Shown one piece after another: positions 22,704-33,834 of a DNA stretch of 64,000 bases (position 1 is its first letter; the number at the start of each line of letters is the position of its first letter). The position numbers and the translations under genes are program-made. The notes beneath the pieces are model-generated. The model did no database searches. It saw only the letters and a list, made by a program, of their open reading frames with translations, and was not told the DNA's origin. This DNA comes from Limnanthes douglasii subsp. nivea. Its lineage: Eukaryota > Streptophyta > Magnoliopsida > Brassicales > Limnanthaceae. The DNA lies in the NCBI GenBank assembly GCA_036936605.1, contig JAUPFV010000001.1, positions 32,497,900 to 32,561,899 of the forward strand, written 5' to 3'.

Positions 22704-25700
22704 ACTAGCTCCATTTGATTTTATGCTTACATCGAATCGTCCACTTAGAAATCCCAGTCGCTCTATTTTGGATTCTATGGATGAATTTTAGAGTCATTTC
22801 AGGGAAGAAAAGGCTTCGACAGATCGTCAACCATGGTTTCAGATGAATATGGTAAGTTCTGTAAGCTATAAAATCCACTAAGATTTTGCAATCTGATTCT
22901 ATGTCTACGTCTTTAATATTCTTTTTTTACATAGAATCAGTCTGTTAACTAAAGCCTTCCTTTCAGCAAGGATCGGGTTACACTTTCCGATAGTGTAGCC
23001 TTTGCATGTGACCAGATCCCCATTCGAGTCTCTGAGAATAAGGCCAGAAGCAGCTTCTCTATTCGAAGAACAATCAGCGTCGATATTCAGTTTATATCGT
23101 TCAGTAGCTGGGAGAGCCCATTTCAGATAAGTCATTCTTTTATCCTTACTCATGTCATAATCGAAACCAAACTTTAGACCTGCACGATAAGCTTTAGCCC
23201 AATGCTTGTTAGTTATTTTGTTTGAAACCCCAATTCCCTGAATAACTTTGTAAACACAGTGAATAACAGACTCAGAAGTAGGATTAGTCATCTTATATTT
23301 TTTCTCATTTCTGCTTTTCCACACGGCCCAACATATAATAGGAGGTATCACATGAGTAATGTGAACCTTGTTATTAGAGAACCAAAACCATTCACGAATT
23401 ATATGTGTTAAAGTCATATAATTTTGAATCTTGATATTAAAAACATTACTAAAGTGAAGCCAGATAGACTATGTAAAATTGCATTGAGCAAATAAGTGAC
23501 TTTTTGTTTCATAGTTTTCACAGAACATGCATTCAGAGGCTAAGTTAATATGTCTAAACTGCATAACAGAATCAATAGAAATATAATTTTTGATAAGTCT
23601 CCATATAAAAAACTAGTACTTTCCTGGGGTTATTTGATTCCAGAGTTTCCTAAAAATAGTCGATTTGTTGAAATGTCTTCTAGTTTATTCCCATGTGCTT
23701 TTAGTATTGAAGTCCAGGTAAGAGGAGTCAACCCAGAAAAGAGTGTCTGTCTTCCTTTGGTCCACCTTAAACTTAGCTATTTGATTCATTTTGTCTGAAC
23801 TGATATAGTTTTGAAGAGAAGAGAAATCCCTTTTATCTTCTTTCCAAAAAGTCTCGACCTTCTGATCCAGAAACCATAAACTAGCATAAGCATCTTTATA
23901 ATCAATGATTGGAGACTGGTTATGCCAGTTCTCCAACCAAAAATCCATCTCTCCACTACCCAATAACCATTTAACATTAGGCTCAGCATGATCCTTTATA
24001 AGATTTAATCTTTTCCAAGTATGAGTATCAATTCTTTGATATTTATTTAAGAGAATGCAAATTTTTATTATAAGAATGTGCATTAGGTTAGACAACAAGT
24101 TATATTTTTTCCTATATCTAAACCATAACTTTTTTCTGAAAGGGTGCTTTGAATATCAGACATGTTTCTGATGTTTAGGCCACCCTCATCAAAAGGCCTA
24201 CAGATTTTTGACCAACTGCACCAGTGAATACATTTTGTCTCATTTTTAGATCTCCATAGAAATTTATTAAAAATTAGCTCAATTCTCTTAATAACAGAGT
24301 TTGGAATGAGGTCACTATGCATCCAGTAATATGGAATAGCCATAAGAATAGAAGAGATAAGAGATAGCCTTCCCCCAAAAGAAATGAATTTGCTGTTCCA
24401 GTGAGCAATCTTTGAGTTGACAGCATCAATCATCTTGCTAAAATTTCTGACTTTGTTGCTGCAGGTCAGGCTTATACCCAGGTAGGAGATAGGGAGGAAG
24501 TCAGTTTGGAAGCCAGTGCCAGCATGCTACTCATTTATCCTTCTTGATTGCATTTTGGTTGAGGTAATCACAGTAGTTTTATCTTTGTTCACTAGATGAC
24601 CATATATTTTCTGATATTTATCTAGAAAAACAGATAGCTTCTCAATAGAAGAGTTAAGGCAGTTAGTAAAAATTAAAATGTCATCAGCAAAAGAGATACT
24701 AGGTATAACCATGGAAGATCTAGTAGCATAACACATAGATTTATTCACATTAAACATATTATTCAGCCCACGAATAAGAACCTCTTCACAAATTATGAAG
24801 AGACTAGGAGACAAGGGGTCTCATTGTCTCAGGCCCCTAGCGGTCTTAAAGTAGCCATAGGTAAGACCATTAACAAATATAGAAATGTGAATGTCATTGA
24901 GCATATTATGAAATAGGTTTGCAAATTTATAGGAGAAACCAAATAAAATTAAAACTCTTTTAACAAAAGCAATTGACATCATGTCAAAAACTTTTGTCAT
25001 ATCAAGCTTGACCATAATATTACCCCTAGCAGGCTTTCTGTTAAGATCAAAAAATCATTTCTTTAGCCACTAAGATATTATTATGTATAGATCTTTTACA
25101 CACAAAAGCACCTTGAGTAGGAGAAATAATTTTAGGGAGAACTTTAGCTAATCTGTCATTTATAAGCTTAGGAAAAATTGTATTAGTCATAGTGCAAAGG
25201 CTTATAGGACGATAATTTTTCCAATACATAGGGTTTTGAGTCTTAGGGATAAGACTCAGACCCATATCCAGAATACCAGTAGGAATAAAGAAGCCAGAAA
25301 TGAAAGCATTACAAGAGCAGATTAGGTCAAACTTAATAATGGACCAACATGCTTTATAGAAGGTTAGATTAAACCCATCTATACCAGAGGCACTAGAAGA
25401 GTTCATAGACTTAATAGAATCCCAGAGCTCCAAATCATCAGTAGCTTTCAATAAGAAAGAGTTGTCTTCCTCAGAGATAATTTTAGGGGTAGAAGAAAGC
25501 ATAGGATGATTCAGACTATGACCTTCATCTTCCAGATTCATATAAGGATCCTTAGTATCAAAAGATTTAAAATACTTTTCAGCAGAACAACCAATATCCT
25601 TAGTGATCCAAACACCATCATAAAAAATACCATTAATAATATTATTTCTCCTCTTCTTACAGATATAGGCATGAAACATTTTGGCATTTCTATCACCATT

Positions 25701-26748
25701 ATTAAGCCAAAAGTTATAGGTTTTTTTACCCCAGAATTCTTCTTCATTTTTTAAAGCCTGCAAATGTAAACTGTTAACTTTTCTTAGGTTAGCAAGAGAC
25801 ATTTCATTATTTAGATTAAGATGAAGTAACTCAGCCTCTTTAACCCTATCTTCTGTTTCTTTAACTTTTTTGAAAACACTTCCAAAACAATCTTTATTCC
25901 AGGCTTTTAGACAACCTTTTAAACGTTTAAGCTTAAACCAAAAGATTTCATTAGGAAGACCCTTTATTTCTAAATTCCAATTCTGCTTTACATTTTCTAA
26001 AAAGGAAGAATCATTTAGCCAAATGTTAAGAAATTTAAAACCCTTGTTTTTTCTATCAATAACATTAGCAGAAATATTCAATGCTTTTATAAGAATAGGG
26101 GCATGGTCAGAACACGTTCTGACCATGTGAGAAACCTGAGTATGATTAAAAGTGCTATACCAATTGTCATTGTACATGGCTTTGTCGAGCCTTTTCCATT
26201 TAAAACCTTTATTCCAAGTATTATTTAGAGCCCAAGTAACCAGCGTTCTCCAGATTGCAATCCATTATAGTGTTGACAAAGTCCTCAACACTAGTATGTT
26301 CATAGAGATAGCATCCAACTTGTTCATCTGAAGAGGCCACTTTGTTAAAATCCCCTACAATTAGCCATCATTTGTCTTTATAAGAACTAGTTTTCAGGTG
26401 ATTCCAGAGATTAAGTCTTTTAATCCTGCTACATTTAGCATAAACAATAGACAGATAGAAAGAGTTAGCATTTAGATAATTAATATCTAAAGTGAGACAT
26501 TGATCATGATCAAATTTATTAATAACATCAACTTCAGAACACCAAAATATCCATATTTTATTCGAAGTATTAAAAGTAAAATTTGGAAAACCAAGAGTAG
26601 TAGAAATGATTTCAATTTTCTCAGCCTTCACCAAAGGTTCTTGGACAGCCAAGATGTTGATTTTTTCAGCATAGATGATTTCTTTCAGCCTTTGAAATGT
26701 TGAGATGTTATTAATGCCTCTAAGATTCTAATTTAGAATCTTAATCAT
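22704..26748 (-). pseudogene. LINE B ORF2: endonuclease, RT, zf-RVT, RNase H (broken)
   Basis: The start MIKILN*NLRGINNI at 26748 has the usual tryptophan changed to a stop. The endonuclease continues (VQEP, GDFN near 26350, and HMVRTCSDHAP at about 26095-26135). The longest open stretch, 376 codons (26177-25047), covers the linker and the first RT motifs (ASGIDGFN, YRPISLC, QGAFV). RT continues with VKLDMTKVFD near 25010, and the catalytic FADD motif is intact near 24680-24695. A zinc-ribbon-like region lies around 23420-24100. RNase H has NIDADCSS near 23085 and the AE pair near 22950. The final catalytic ESD motif at 22888-22905 is in another frame. The protein would have nicked DNA and copied LINE RNA in the nucleus. 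Confidence 0.88.
26102..26127. repeat. Palindrome over the endonuclease SDH motif, LINE B
   Basis: CATGGTCAGAAC and GTTCTGACCATG flank a 2-bp centre. The same palindrome, with a different centre, is present in LINE C at 41420-41445. Confidence 0.75.
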
Positions 26749-28240
26749 TATTCGAGTGTGATTTGTGTCTTTTGTTGATCCCACTGTATTTTAGGGATTT
26801 GATAATTTTACTGCTTGGTTTCTTGATCTTCTTTGCTGACTTTAGTTTTTTCCTTATTATAGTACTAAAATCCTGCACCGTGGGAGACAAGCTTCTTGAG
26901 GGAGAAACCACTGGAGACGCTTGCACGCTGCCAATATTCTCACGAGATGGAGAATTAAGACTATCTTCTTCAAACATTTCATGCTGATCCCCTTTTTACT
27001 TAGCAATTGTATAGCTTCTATAAGTTCAGTATTAACATGACGATTTTCCTTCTTGGTTAATGTAACATCAAAATTAAATTCTTCTTGATTGTAAGAACTT
27101 GTATCTTCAATAAAAGTATTATTTTTCTCATTTGCAGTTACAATGATCGACTTCACATTTGGTATACTATTATTGTTTGAAGAAACAATTTCCTGATCTT
27201 CATCGCCTTTTTTCATATCAGAGTTTTTATCCACATTACTTGAAACAAAATTTAAATCTTTACTCTTAACAATCCAAACTTTTTCTTTCTCACTTAACTT
27301 CTTTTTCTCCTGATTTTTTCTACAATCTTTAGTGCTATGTCCAAGGTGATAGCAAGTATGACAATAACTAGGTAGGTTTTTATATTTGAGATAGATCAAA
27401 CAACCATAATTTATACCAAAACCCAGCCAGATTCTGCTATGAATCTTGATCGAAACATCAATTTCAGCCAAAACGTAAACAACGTTTTTCCGAGCTCTAT
27501 TTTCAGTCGGAACATTAACCTTGTAGACTTTGCCAAGTGAATCAGCAACTCCAGCAATAAAATCTTTGTTATACAGATACTCCGGAACATTTTCGAATTT
27601 AACCTAGACCATCGTAAGAGGGCACTCGTGTTTTTCCGAGCTCTGTTTTCAGTCGGAACATTAACCTTGTAGACTTTTCCAAGCGAATCAGCAATTCCAG
27701 CAATAAAATCTTTGTTATACAGATACTTCGGAACATTTTCGAATTTAACCCAGACCATCGTAAGAGGGCACTCGATTTTCGGTCTAAAATGAGGAGTCCA
27801 TCGCAAAACTCTCATGGTGTTGGAACCAACTTTCCAAATATTTTTCGACAAAAGTTTGCACACATCTTCCTTAAGATCAAATTCGATAAATATGTGATGT
27901 AAATCCCAAGCCGAGAATCTAAAAGCACCCTTAAACCTAAATCCGTTAAAGAATCTATTTATAAATTCCAACTTTGGCAACCCAGAAGAAAATTTTTCGA
28001 TTAAGATAGTAAGAGAACTAAGAAGCAACTGATCCTTAGTCTCTTTTGAGTACTGAATAGAGATGTGGTCGTCTTTCTTTTTAATCCATTCCGCCTTGTG
28101 TTCCGTCACTGTGTGATTCACCGTATTCGACTTGAAGAAATCGGCATAAGTCTTGTTTACTTCCTTATCAAGATTTTGGTTCAATTGGGTTCTGGGCAGA
28201 CAAGGGAATTCATCTTTCTCGAATATGCCATTATTTCGAA
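26741..28240 (-). pseudogene. LINE B ORF1 (DUF4283-like, zinc knuckle), frameshifted
   Basis: EFPCLP and KTYADFFKS mark the N-terminus, followed by the DUF4283-like core (TLIEKFSSGLPKLEFINRFF ... WDLHHIFIEFD, about 28010-27880). An intact CCHC zinc knuckle, CHTCYHLGHSTKDC, lies at about 27325-27368. A basic C-terminus follows (RKKLKSAKKIKKPSSK), ending at 26741. A 146-bp tandem duplication (27484-27775) shifts the frame, so the same peptide appears twice in different frames. The stop codon overlaps the ORF2 start, suggesting coupled translation in the active ancestor. Confidence 0.85.
27484..27775. repeat. 146-bp tandem duplication inside LINE B ORF1
   Basis: Copy one is 27484-27629 and copy two is 27630-27775, with only a handful of differences. 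Because 146 is not a multiple of three, the duplication breaks ORF1. Confidence 0.9.
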
Positions 28241-28283
28241 TCTCCGTGACAAAGATTCACTGAAAAATAATCGCACCAGAAAG

Positions 28284-28434
28284 AATTCCGGAGAAGAAAA
28301 TTAAATATCCAAAACTAATGAAACAGAGCAATAGAAAATCAGAATCTCAAAAAACAAGAATTCCGGGGAAAGAAAATTAAATATCCATAACTAATGAAAT
28401 AAAGCAATAGAAAATCAGAATCTCAAAAAACAAG
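28284..28434. repeat. 75-bp tandem duplication in the LINE B leader
   Basis: Two adjacent ~75-bp copies start AATTCCGG at 28284 and 28359 and end in CTCAAAAAACAAG. They lie just upstream of ORF1 on the minus strand, the region expected to hold the LINE promoter. Confidence 0.88.
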
Positions 28435-28544
28435 AAAAACTTCGGATTTATAGGAGAGAAAACATCGGAGAAGACGAGCATTTCTTGGAGCCTTTCCCTC
28501 TTTCTATCTGGAATTGACTTCCCAATAAAAAGATATCTAAAACA

Positions 28545-28559
28545 TAATTTAACTTATTT
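28545..28559. repeat. Target-site duplication, LINE B (5' side)
   Basis: TAATTTAACTTATTT, identical to 22333-22347. Confidence 0.8.
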
Positions 28560-28742
28560 AACATAATGAAAAAGCTCTCTAAATACAGTAATTAACCAGT
28601 GGCGGATTTAGAGGGGATATGGGTATGCCCGGGACAACCTTAAATCAATGAAATGAATTTAGTATAGTGGTAAAAATCTCTTCTAAAATACTAGAGGTCA
28701 TGAGTTCAAATCCTAAACTTCTCTTAAACAAAAGCGACATCG

Positions 28743-29270
28743 AACTAGCAAAGGAAAACTAATTTTCTTTCCTTTTTCATTCAATAAAGTAGTATGAGAT
28801 TTATTGGGTTTTATTTCAAGTCTGATTTCTGATTCAAGAACTAGCAAAGGAAAACTAATTTTCTTTCCTTTTTCATTCAATAAAGTAGTATGAGATTTAT
28901 TGGGTTTTATTTCAAGTCTGATTTCTGATTCAAGAAAGCCTAATTGGAAAGGAAAACTAAACTGTAAGTATCACTGGTTTTTCTTTCCTTTTTCATTCAA
29001 TAAAGTAGTATGAGATTTATTGGGTTTTATTTCAAGTCTGATTTCTGATTCAAGAAAGCCTAATTGGAAAGGAAAAGGAAAACTAAACTGTAAGTCGATT
29101 CAACTAATGATTTTTTTATTGGTTTTTCTTTTCTTTTTCATTCAATAAAGCAGTATGAGATTTATTGGGTTTTATTTCAGTCTGATTTCTGATTCAACAA
29201 AGCCAAATTGGAAAGGAAATTTGTAAGTCGATTTAATTCTGATTTCTTTCTTTGATTCAATAAAACACTT
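28743..29270. repeat. Subterminal tandem repeats of hAT copy 1
   Basis: Four units carry the shared core ttcattcaataaag-agtatgagatttattgggttttatttcaa, followed by tctgatttctgattcaa. The first two units are 96 bp apart and nearly identical. Later units are longer and diverged. Subterminal repeats of this kind are where hAT transposases bind, so they may be binding-site arrays (inference). Confidence 0.8.
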
Positions 29271-29749
29271 AAAATTAGGGATTTTTCTCAGTCTAATTGG
29301 ATTCTAGGGTTTCTTTATAGTTCTTTGATTCTTTTTAATCAATCTTTTTAAAGTAAATTACTGCACTACTTTTTTTTCAATGAATATTTTGACTAAATTT
29401 ATAATTTTTAACATATTTTATATAGATAATGGATAGATTTGGAAATTACTGTATCATAAATCTTTTATATGGAAATAATATTTTTATTTAAGAAAATTCT
29501 TGTATTCATTATTTTTAAGTAAATTAATCTCTTAAACTTATTCAATCAAATTATTGTATAGATGTTTTTTCTGAATGAATATTTTGATGTGAATATTTTA
29601 GATGGAAATAATATTTTGTATATGAGATAATTAAGCAAATTATTGATTCTTTAGCATATTTCTGTATTGTTGAATTTATTATATTATAGATTAATTTGGT
29701 ACCTTTTATTTCTAGCACGATGTTGTTCAAGCTCTAATATTTCTACTAT

Positions 29750-30650
29750 TGGAAATGAATCAAGAATTGGAGTGTCTCCAATTTCTTCTTCAGTTGAACT
29801 ACCATGTCAAGAACCTTCTTCTATTTCTTCACCAATTGATTCATCATCTTCAAGTAAGGTATTCAAAAAAGGGGTTATTCGGAGTCAGATCCTGGATTAA
29901 GAAGTGCAATTCTTGAGTATCATCCAAATGACGAAGATGAGGTAAGAAGAACGTATCTTGTAAATGGGCCGACAAGACCTAATATGACAGAATATCCTCT
30001 TAGAGATATCGGGGGACATAATCGTTCTTTTAATAATAGTTGGTATGAAGGAAATGACTGGTTGGAATATAGTATAGAAAAAGACGCTGTGTATTGTTTG
30101 CCTTGTTATTTGTGCTATAATGGTACTAGTAATAAAACATTTGCAGTTGCAGAGAAAGGTTTTCGGTTTTGGAATGTAAAGAGCAAGTTGGCTAAACATG
30201 CAGAGAAACGGTCAATAGTCATCACAAAAAATGTGTATCATGTTTGAATCCATGTTCTTCATTTGAATACTTTGACACTAAATCACTTGTGAAACTTGAC
30301 AAGATTCTATCCAAATGACTTTGAGGATATTAGTGATAAAGAGTTGTCTAGCCAATTTGAGACTTATATTGCATGTGTCAGAATGGATGATAATTTTTCC
30401 AATTTGAAGAGTATCTCGGATCTATGTAAGACTCTTGTTCGTACAAATAAACACTAGATATTTGGATTTCTGTACACACTTTTGAAGCTAGCTTTGTCAT
30501 TACCGGTTGCTTTGTCATGGCTTAATGATTGTTTAGTGACATTTGTGGAGAGGGAAGTATTTTTTAGAGTTGATGATTTAGATATTATCAAACGATTTCA
30601 AGGTATTAGTAAAAGAAGAATGTATTTACGCTTGCACTAGACTGTATTTT
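29750..30650 (+). pseudogene. hAT transposase relic: TTF zinc finger joined to dimerisation domain
   Basis: After a serine-rich leader and one frameshift near 29880, the text GYSESDPGLRSAILEYHPND leads into the TTF-type zinc finger. There NDWLEYSIEKDAVYCLPCYL and GFRFWNVKSKLAKH lie at about 30050-30210, with a stop at 30245. The frame then resumes near the C-terminus: FYPNDFEDISDKEL, LKSISDLCKTLVRTNKH and LYTLLKLALSLPVA at about 30300-30510. Next comes a deletion of the SVERxFS block, which hAT copy 2 retains, and then SWLNDCLVTFVE. Family knowledge: these plant proteins are domesticated or active hAT transposases annotated as TTF-type domain proteins. The central DDE region is gone. Confidence 0.82.
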
Positions 30651-30779
30651 CATTTTGAGTTGTAATCGAAATATTTACATATTTTTAAAATGAGATATCA
30701 AAATATTTATATTTTATGATTTTTTTTGCATAATATTATTTCGGCGTACCCTTAATTTTCGTACCTGATCCATTTAAAG

Positions 30780-31097
30780 CCTCCGATATCATTTTCGTTG
30801 GTAGTTTTACCCAACACTGAATGTAGTATCAAAATGAGAGACCAAACCACCATAAAGACAGAACCGACACTACAATAGTCGCGTGTTGAAAAGGTAGCCA
30901 CCCCACCTCTATTATTTTAAAAAGTCAAACTTTGGTAAGAAATTATTTAGTCAAAACTGTATCTGACCACCCCGCAGGCCCCTCCCTCCTTTACGCTACT
31001 AGTAAAGAATTTTCCATTACCTTTTCGTAGAAAAGTCTTTCCGTATTTCAATACTTTCTCTTTATATATTGTCTCTTTTTAATAAATTCAATATAGT
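30780..31097. other. Short unassigned spacer
   Basis: It is less AT-rich than most spacers and contains a TATA-like stretch (tttatatattgtctc near 31070). No coding frame follows, so a promoter call is not supported. Confidence 0.3.
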
Positions 31098-31850
31098 TTC
31101 AGCGCGGCTATCGGTCGGTTTGGATTTTGACGGGACCGATCAAAACATTTATTGGTTGGGACCGAACGCATCGATAAATTTATTGATCCGAACCTGACTG
31201 TTAGGTTTTTAGTTTTAGTTTTTAAGATTGGAATGGCTCATTAAATTTTTGATTTGGTGTAGTTTGGTTTGGTTCGAATTGGTTTAGTTTGGATTTCGGT
31301 TGATTCGATTTATTTTGGTTTCATTTGAGTCCGTTTCAGTTTCGTTCCGGTATGTATGTGCGCGGTCCATTATTAAAAAAAATAGTTTCAATTATAATTT
31401 ATTTTTAAATTTTTTACTCAAATAAATGATATAAAAAATTAAATTTAAAAATTAATCTTTAAGTTTTATTAATAGGTTATTACCCAATAATTTTGGTAAT
31501 ATAATGTTTAAAAAATAAATAAATAAAAACTAATATGTTCAACCGGTTTTATCAGTTCGATTTCGTATCAGTTCCACCGATTTATCGGTTTTATTGCTTT
31601 ACCGGTTTTATTGATTCAGTTCCGTATCAGTTCTAGCAGTTTACTGATTATATCGGTTCGGTTCCGAGTCAGTTTTATCGGTTCGGTTCCGAATTAGTTT
31701 TATCGTTTCAGTTCTTTATCGGTCTCGATTTTTAGAATAGAACCACGGACCAGACCGTTAAGGTTCGGTCTTGTTCTCGGTCAGATTCTTATCAGTATAG
31801 TTCTGGTCCGGTTCTCAGTTCGTAGAAACCATTAACAACCCTTGTTAATA
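31098..31850. repeat. CGGTT-rich interspersed repeat, possible MITE
   Basis: Left edge CAGCGCGGCTATCGGTCGGT and right edge (reverse complement) CAAGGGTTGTTAATGG enclose repeats of the phrase atcggttcggttccg in both orientations. The edges resemble small hAT-type MITEs, which often carry such text. The terminal repeats are weak, and no clear 8-bp duplication is seen. Confidence 0.4.
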
Positions 31851-31950
31851 CCTTCCATTTTTATTTTTATTTTGAGAAATAACTTTGTTTATTTTGACTC
31901 TCGTTTAGAATAGTTGTTTATTATTATTTATTTTATTTAGTTAATATAAT

Positions 31951-32642
31951 TGGTTGAAATTTTTCTAGTAAGATGGACTGTCACATATTTTATCGATATA
32001 TCGAATTATTATCACTATTAGTTTAATAAAATTAATTATATATAAAATAACAAAACTAGTAGATAAATATATATTATGGAGATTATTGTATAGATACCAA
32101 ATTTATTCGGAAAATGCAAAGATTGTATTCTGAAATAAACAACTTAATCAAAACTTAAATTTTTGAGTTTATTTTGTGAGGACAAAATAAATCCGGGTTA
32201 TGGTCCATAAGAATGACAATTTGATAAGGTGCGGTCTTCATTTAGTTTATAAGTTTAAATTTAAATACTATATTACTAATTCAAAATTATGAAATAATAT
32301 GATAATGAAAGTTACTTACAATCCAAAAAGGGTGAGAACAATTTTCTTTCAATTTATTTGAGAAACACTACCGTAAGTATTGAGAGAAAACACACCTAAA
32401 GAAATCGATTGATGTCATCATTCGAGATTAATTATAGAGATTGCCATCTCTTGAAAAAATACATAATCAAGTATCAAAATATCAACTATAAGTAAATTAT
32501 CATCATCAAAAGTATCATTAAAAAAACAAAATTCTAAAACTTAAGAATGCATTCTCCATCGTATAAATATTTATACCTTTTATAATATGATGAATCTACT
32601 TATGAGCTTCTTAAGTCTAATTAGAAAAGTAAAATTTCTAAT
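31951..32642 (+). repeat. 5' LTR of copia-2
   Basis: It starts TGGTTGAAATTTTTCTAG and aligns with 38262 onward through agatggactgtcaca, taaatccgg and the tail taaaatttctaa just before the primer-binding site. Divergence is high. Confidence 0.7.
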
Positions 32643-33834
32643 AAGTGGTATCTGAACCCCCTCCCTCTATAGTATAGTTCTTCGCTTTCAAATTTTATAA
32701 ATGATGATAAAACATGCATGATTTTAAATTGTTTAAATGATATACACTTTTAGGACTAATTGCTAGTTTCGCTAATTAGAAGTGTATCTAAGAATATGTG
32801 CATTTTAAAATTGGTTTATATGAATAAAGCATGCTTAGACCTTTAATTTCAAACTTTAGGATGAATAAGATATGTTTTTGACCAATATCGGTGCACTTTA
32901 GTGTATGTGGTCAGTGTTTGTTGTAACCTGGAAGTTTTTTTTATCGTGGAAAGCACTGATAAAAATTCCAAAAACTCGATTAGGGGCCTGATCTTCGCGA
33001 CCAAAAGAGTGCTGGTTACATTGAACTAAAGTAACAGGTCATTCACCGCGACCAACACCCTCATTATTGCGACAAAATAGGATTTTTTCACAGAACCCTA
33101 CTATCTTAGTTCGCCACAACCACGAGTAGCTTGGTTGTGATGAACCCAAGACATGTTCCGAAATACTTTAGTTTGTTGTGCCAAAGTAGGGCCTAGTAGC
33201 GGCAAAAGCTGGTTCATGATTCAAATGACTTATATTTTTGCATTAAACTTATAATTGACTAAATAATTGTTTGGACATAAAGTGTATATATGGTTGTATG
33301 ATATTTGACAAAAATTTTAGTATGTTTTAACTTATTTGAACTTAGATAAATAATCGATGATCCAATGTATCACCTAAATGATACATATTGGCGAATTCAA
33401 TTATTTTAAAGTTTTGAAAGTTTTTTATTAACAAATATGTAAACCTTAATCAGTCCGAAGAAAGTTTAATTATTCGGCATGGTTAATCTTAAACACGAGA
33501 TACTTAAATGTGAATAGGTTATTACATATTAAACTAGGAAAATCGGCTAAAATGAAGGTTTTCTTAATTAAGTGTGTTGGTATGATCAACATTAATTATG
33601 ATTGAACTCATATATATACAAGTTGATATGTTTGCCCAAAGGTATCTTATTGATGTTGTAAGAGAATGTTGTATTATGTTATGTTTGATTGTAAATGCTA
33701 TGTGGATTATATGTTACAATGATATTTTGGCTATGTGTAGTTTGTTATTTGTTATATTAGAAAATTTAAGTCTCTAAGCACCCATTATTAATAGAACCAA
33801 CTTAGAGTTATTGAAGGAAGACATGATGTTGTAT
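32643..33834 (+). other. Leader of copia-2
   Basis: Between the primer-binding site and gag. The part at 32930-33200 is GC-richer, with repeated cgaccaa/gcgac phrases, and may be an unrelated insertion. No coding content is recognised. Confidence 0.35.

Larger units (their letters stand above)
22348..28544 (-). mobile_element. LINE B: near full-length L1-type element with RNase H
   Basis: Minus-strand element of about 6.2 kb bounded by 15-bp duplications. In order it carries a 5' leader with a 75-bp tandem duplication, ORF1, and ORF2 with endonuclease, reverse transcriptase, zf-RVT-like region and RNase H, followed by a 3' UTR of about 350 bp ending in an A-rich tail. Domain content matches plant L1 elements with a C-terminal RNase H. 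ORF1 and ORF2 overlap by eight bases. Many stops and frameshifts show it is inactive. It is the reference copy for LINEs A, C and D here. Confidence 0.9.
28597..30771 (+). mobile_element. hAT transposon copy 1 (TTF-zinc-finger type), internally deleted
   Basis: The left end CAGTGGCGGATTTAGAGGGG at 28597 is a classic plant hAT terminal sequence. Its next bases (ggtatgcccgggacaacc) match the end of hAT copy 2 at 55261. The right end is decayed around 30745-30771 (ggcgtacccttaattttcgtacctgatcc) and has lost the last bases. Between them are subterminal repeats, a TTF zinc-finger coding stretch and a C-terminal dimerisation stretch, joined by a deletion that removed the catalytic core. Transposition would need a related autonomous element. 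Confidence 0.85.

Noticed and set aside
31060..31090. Promoter (TATA-like tttatatatt)
   Set aside because: No gene follows, and such strings are common in AT-rich DNA.
32930..33200. GC-richer gcgacc repeats as a gene or CpG-type promoter
   Set aside because: No open frame, and it lies within the copia-2 leader. It is more likely an insertion or LTR scrap.
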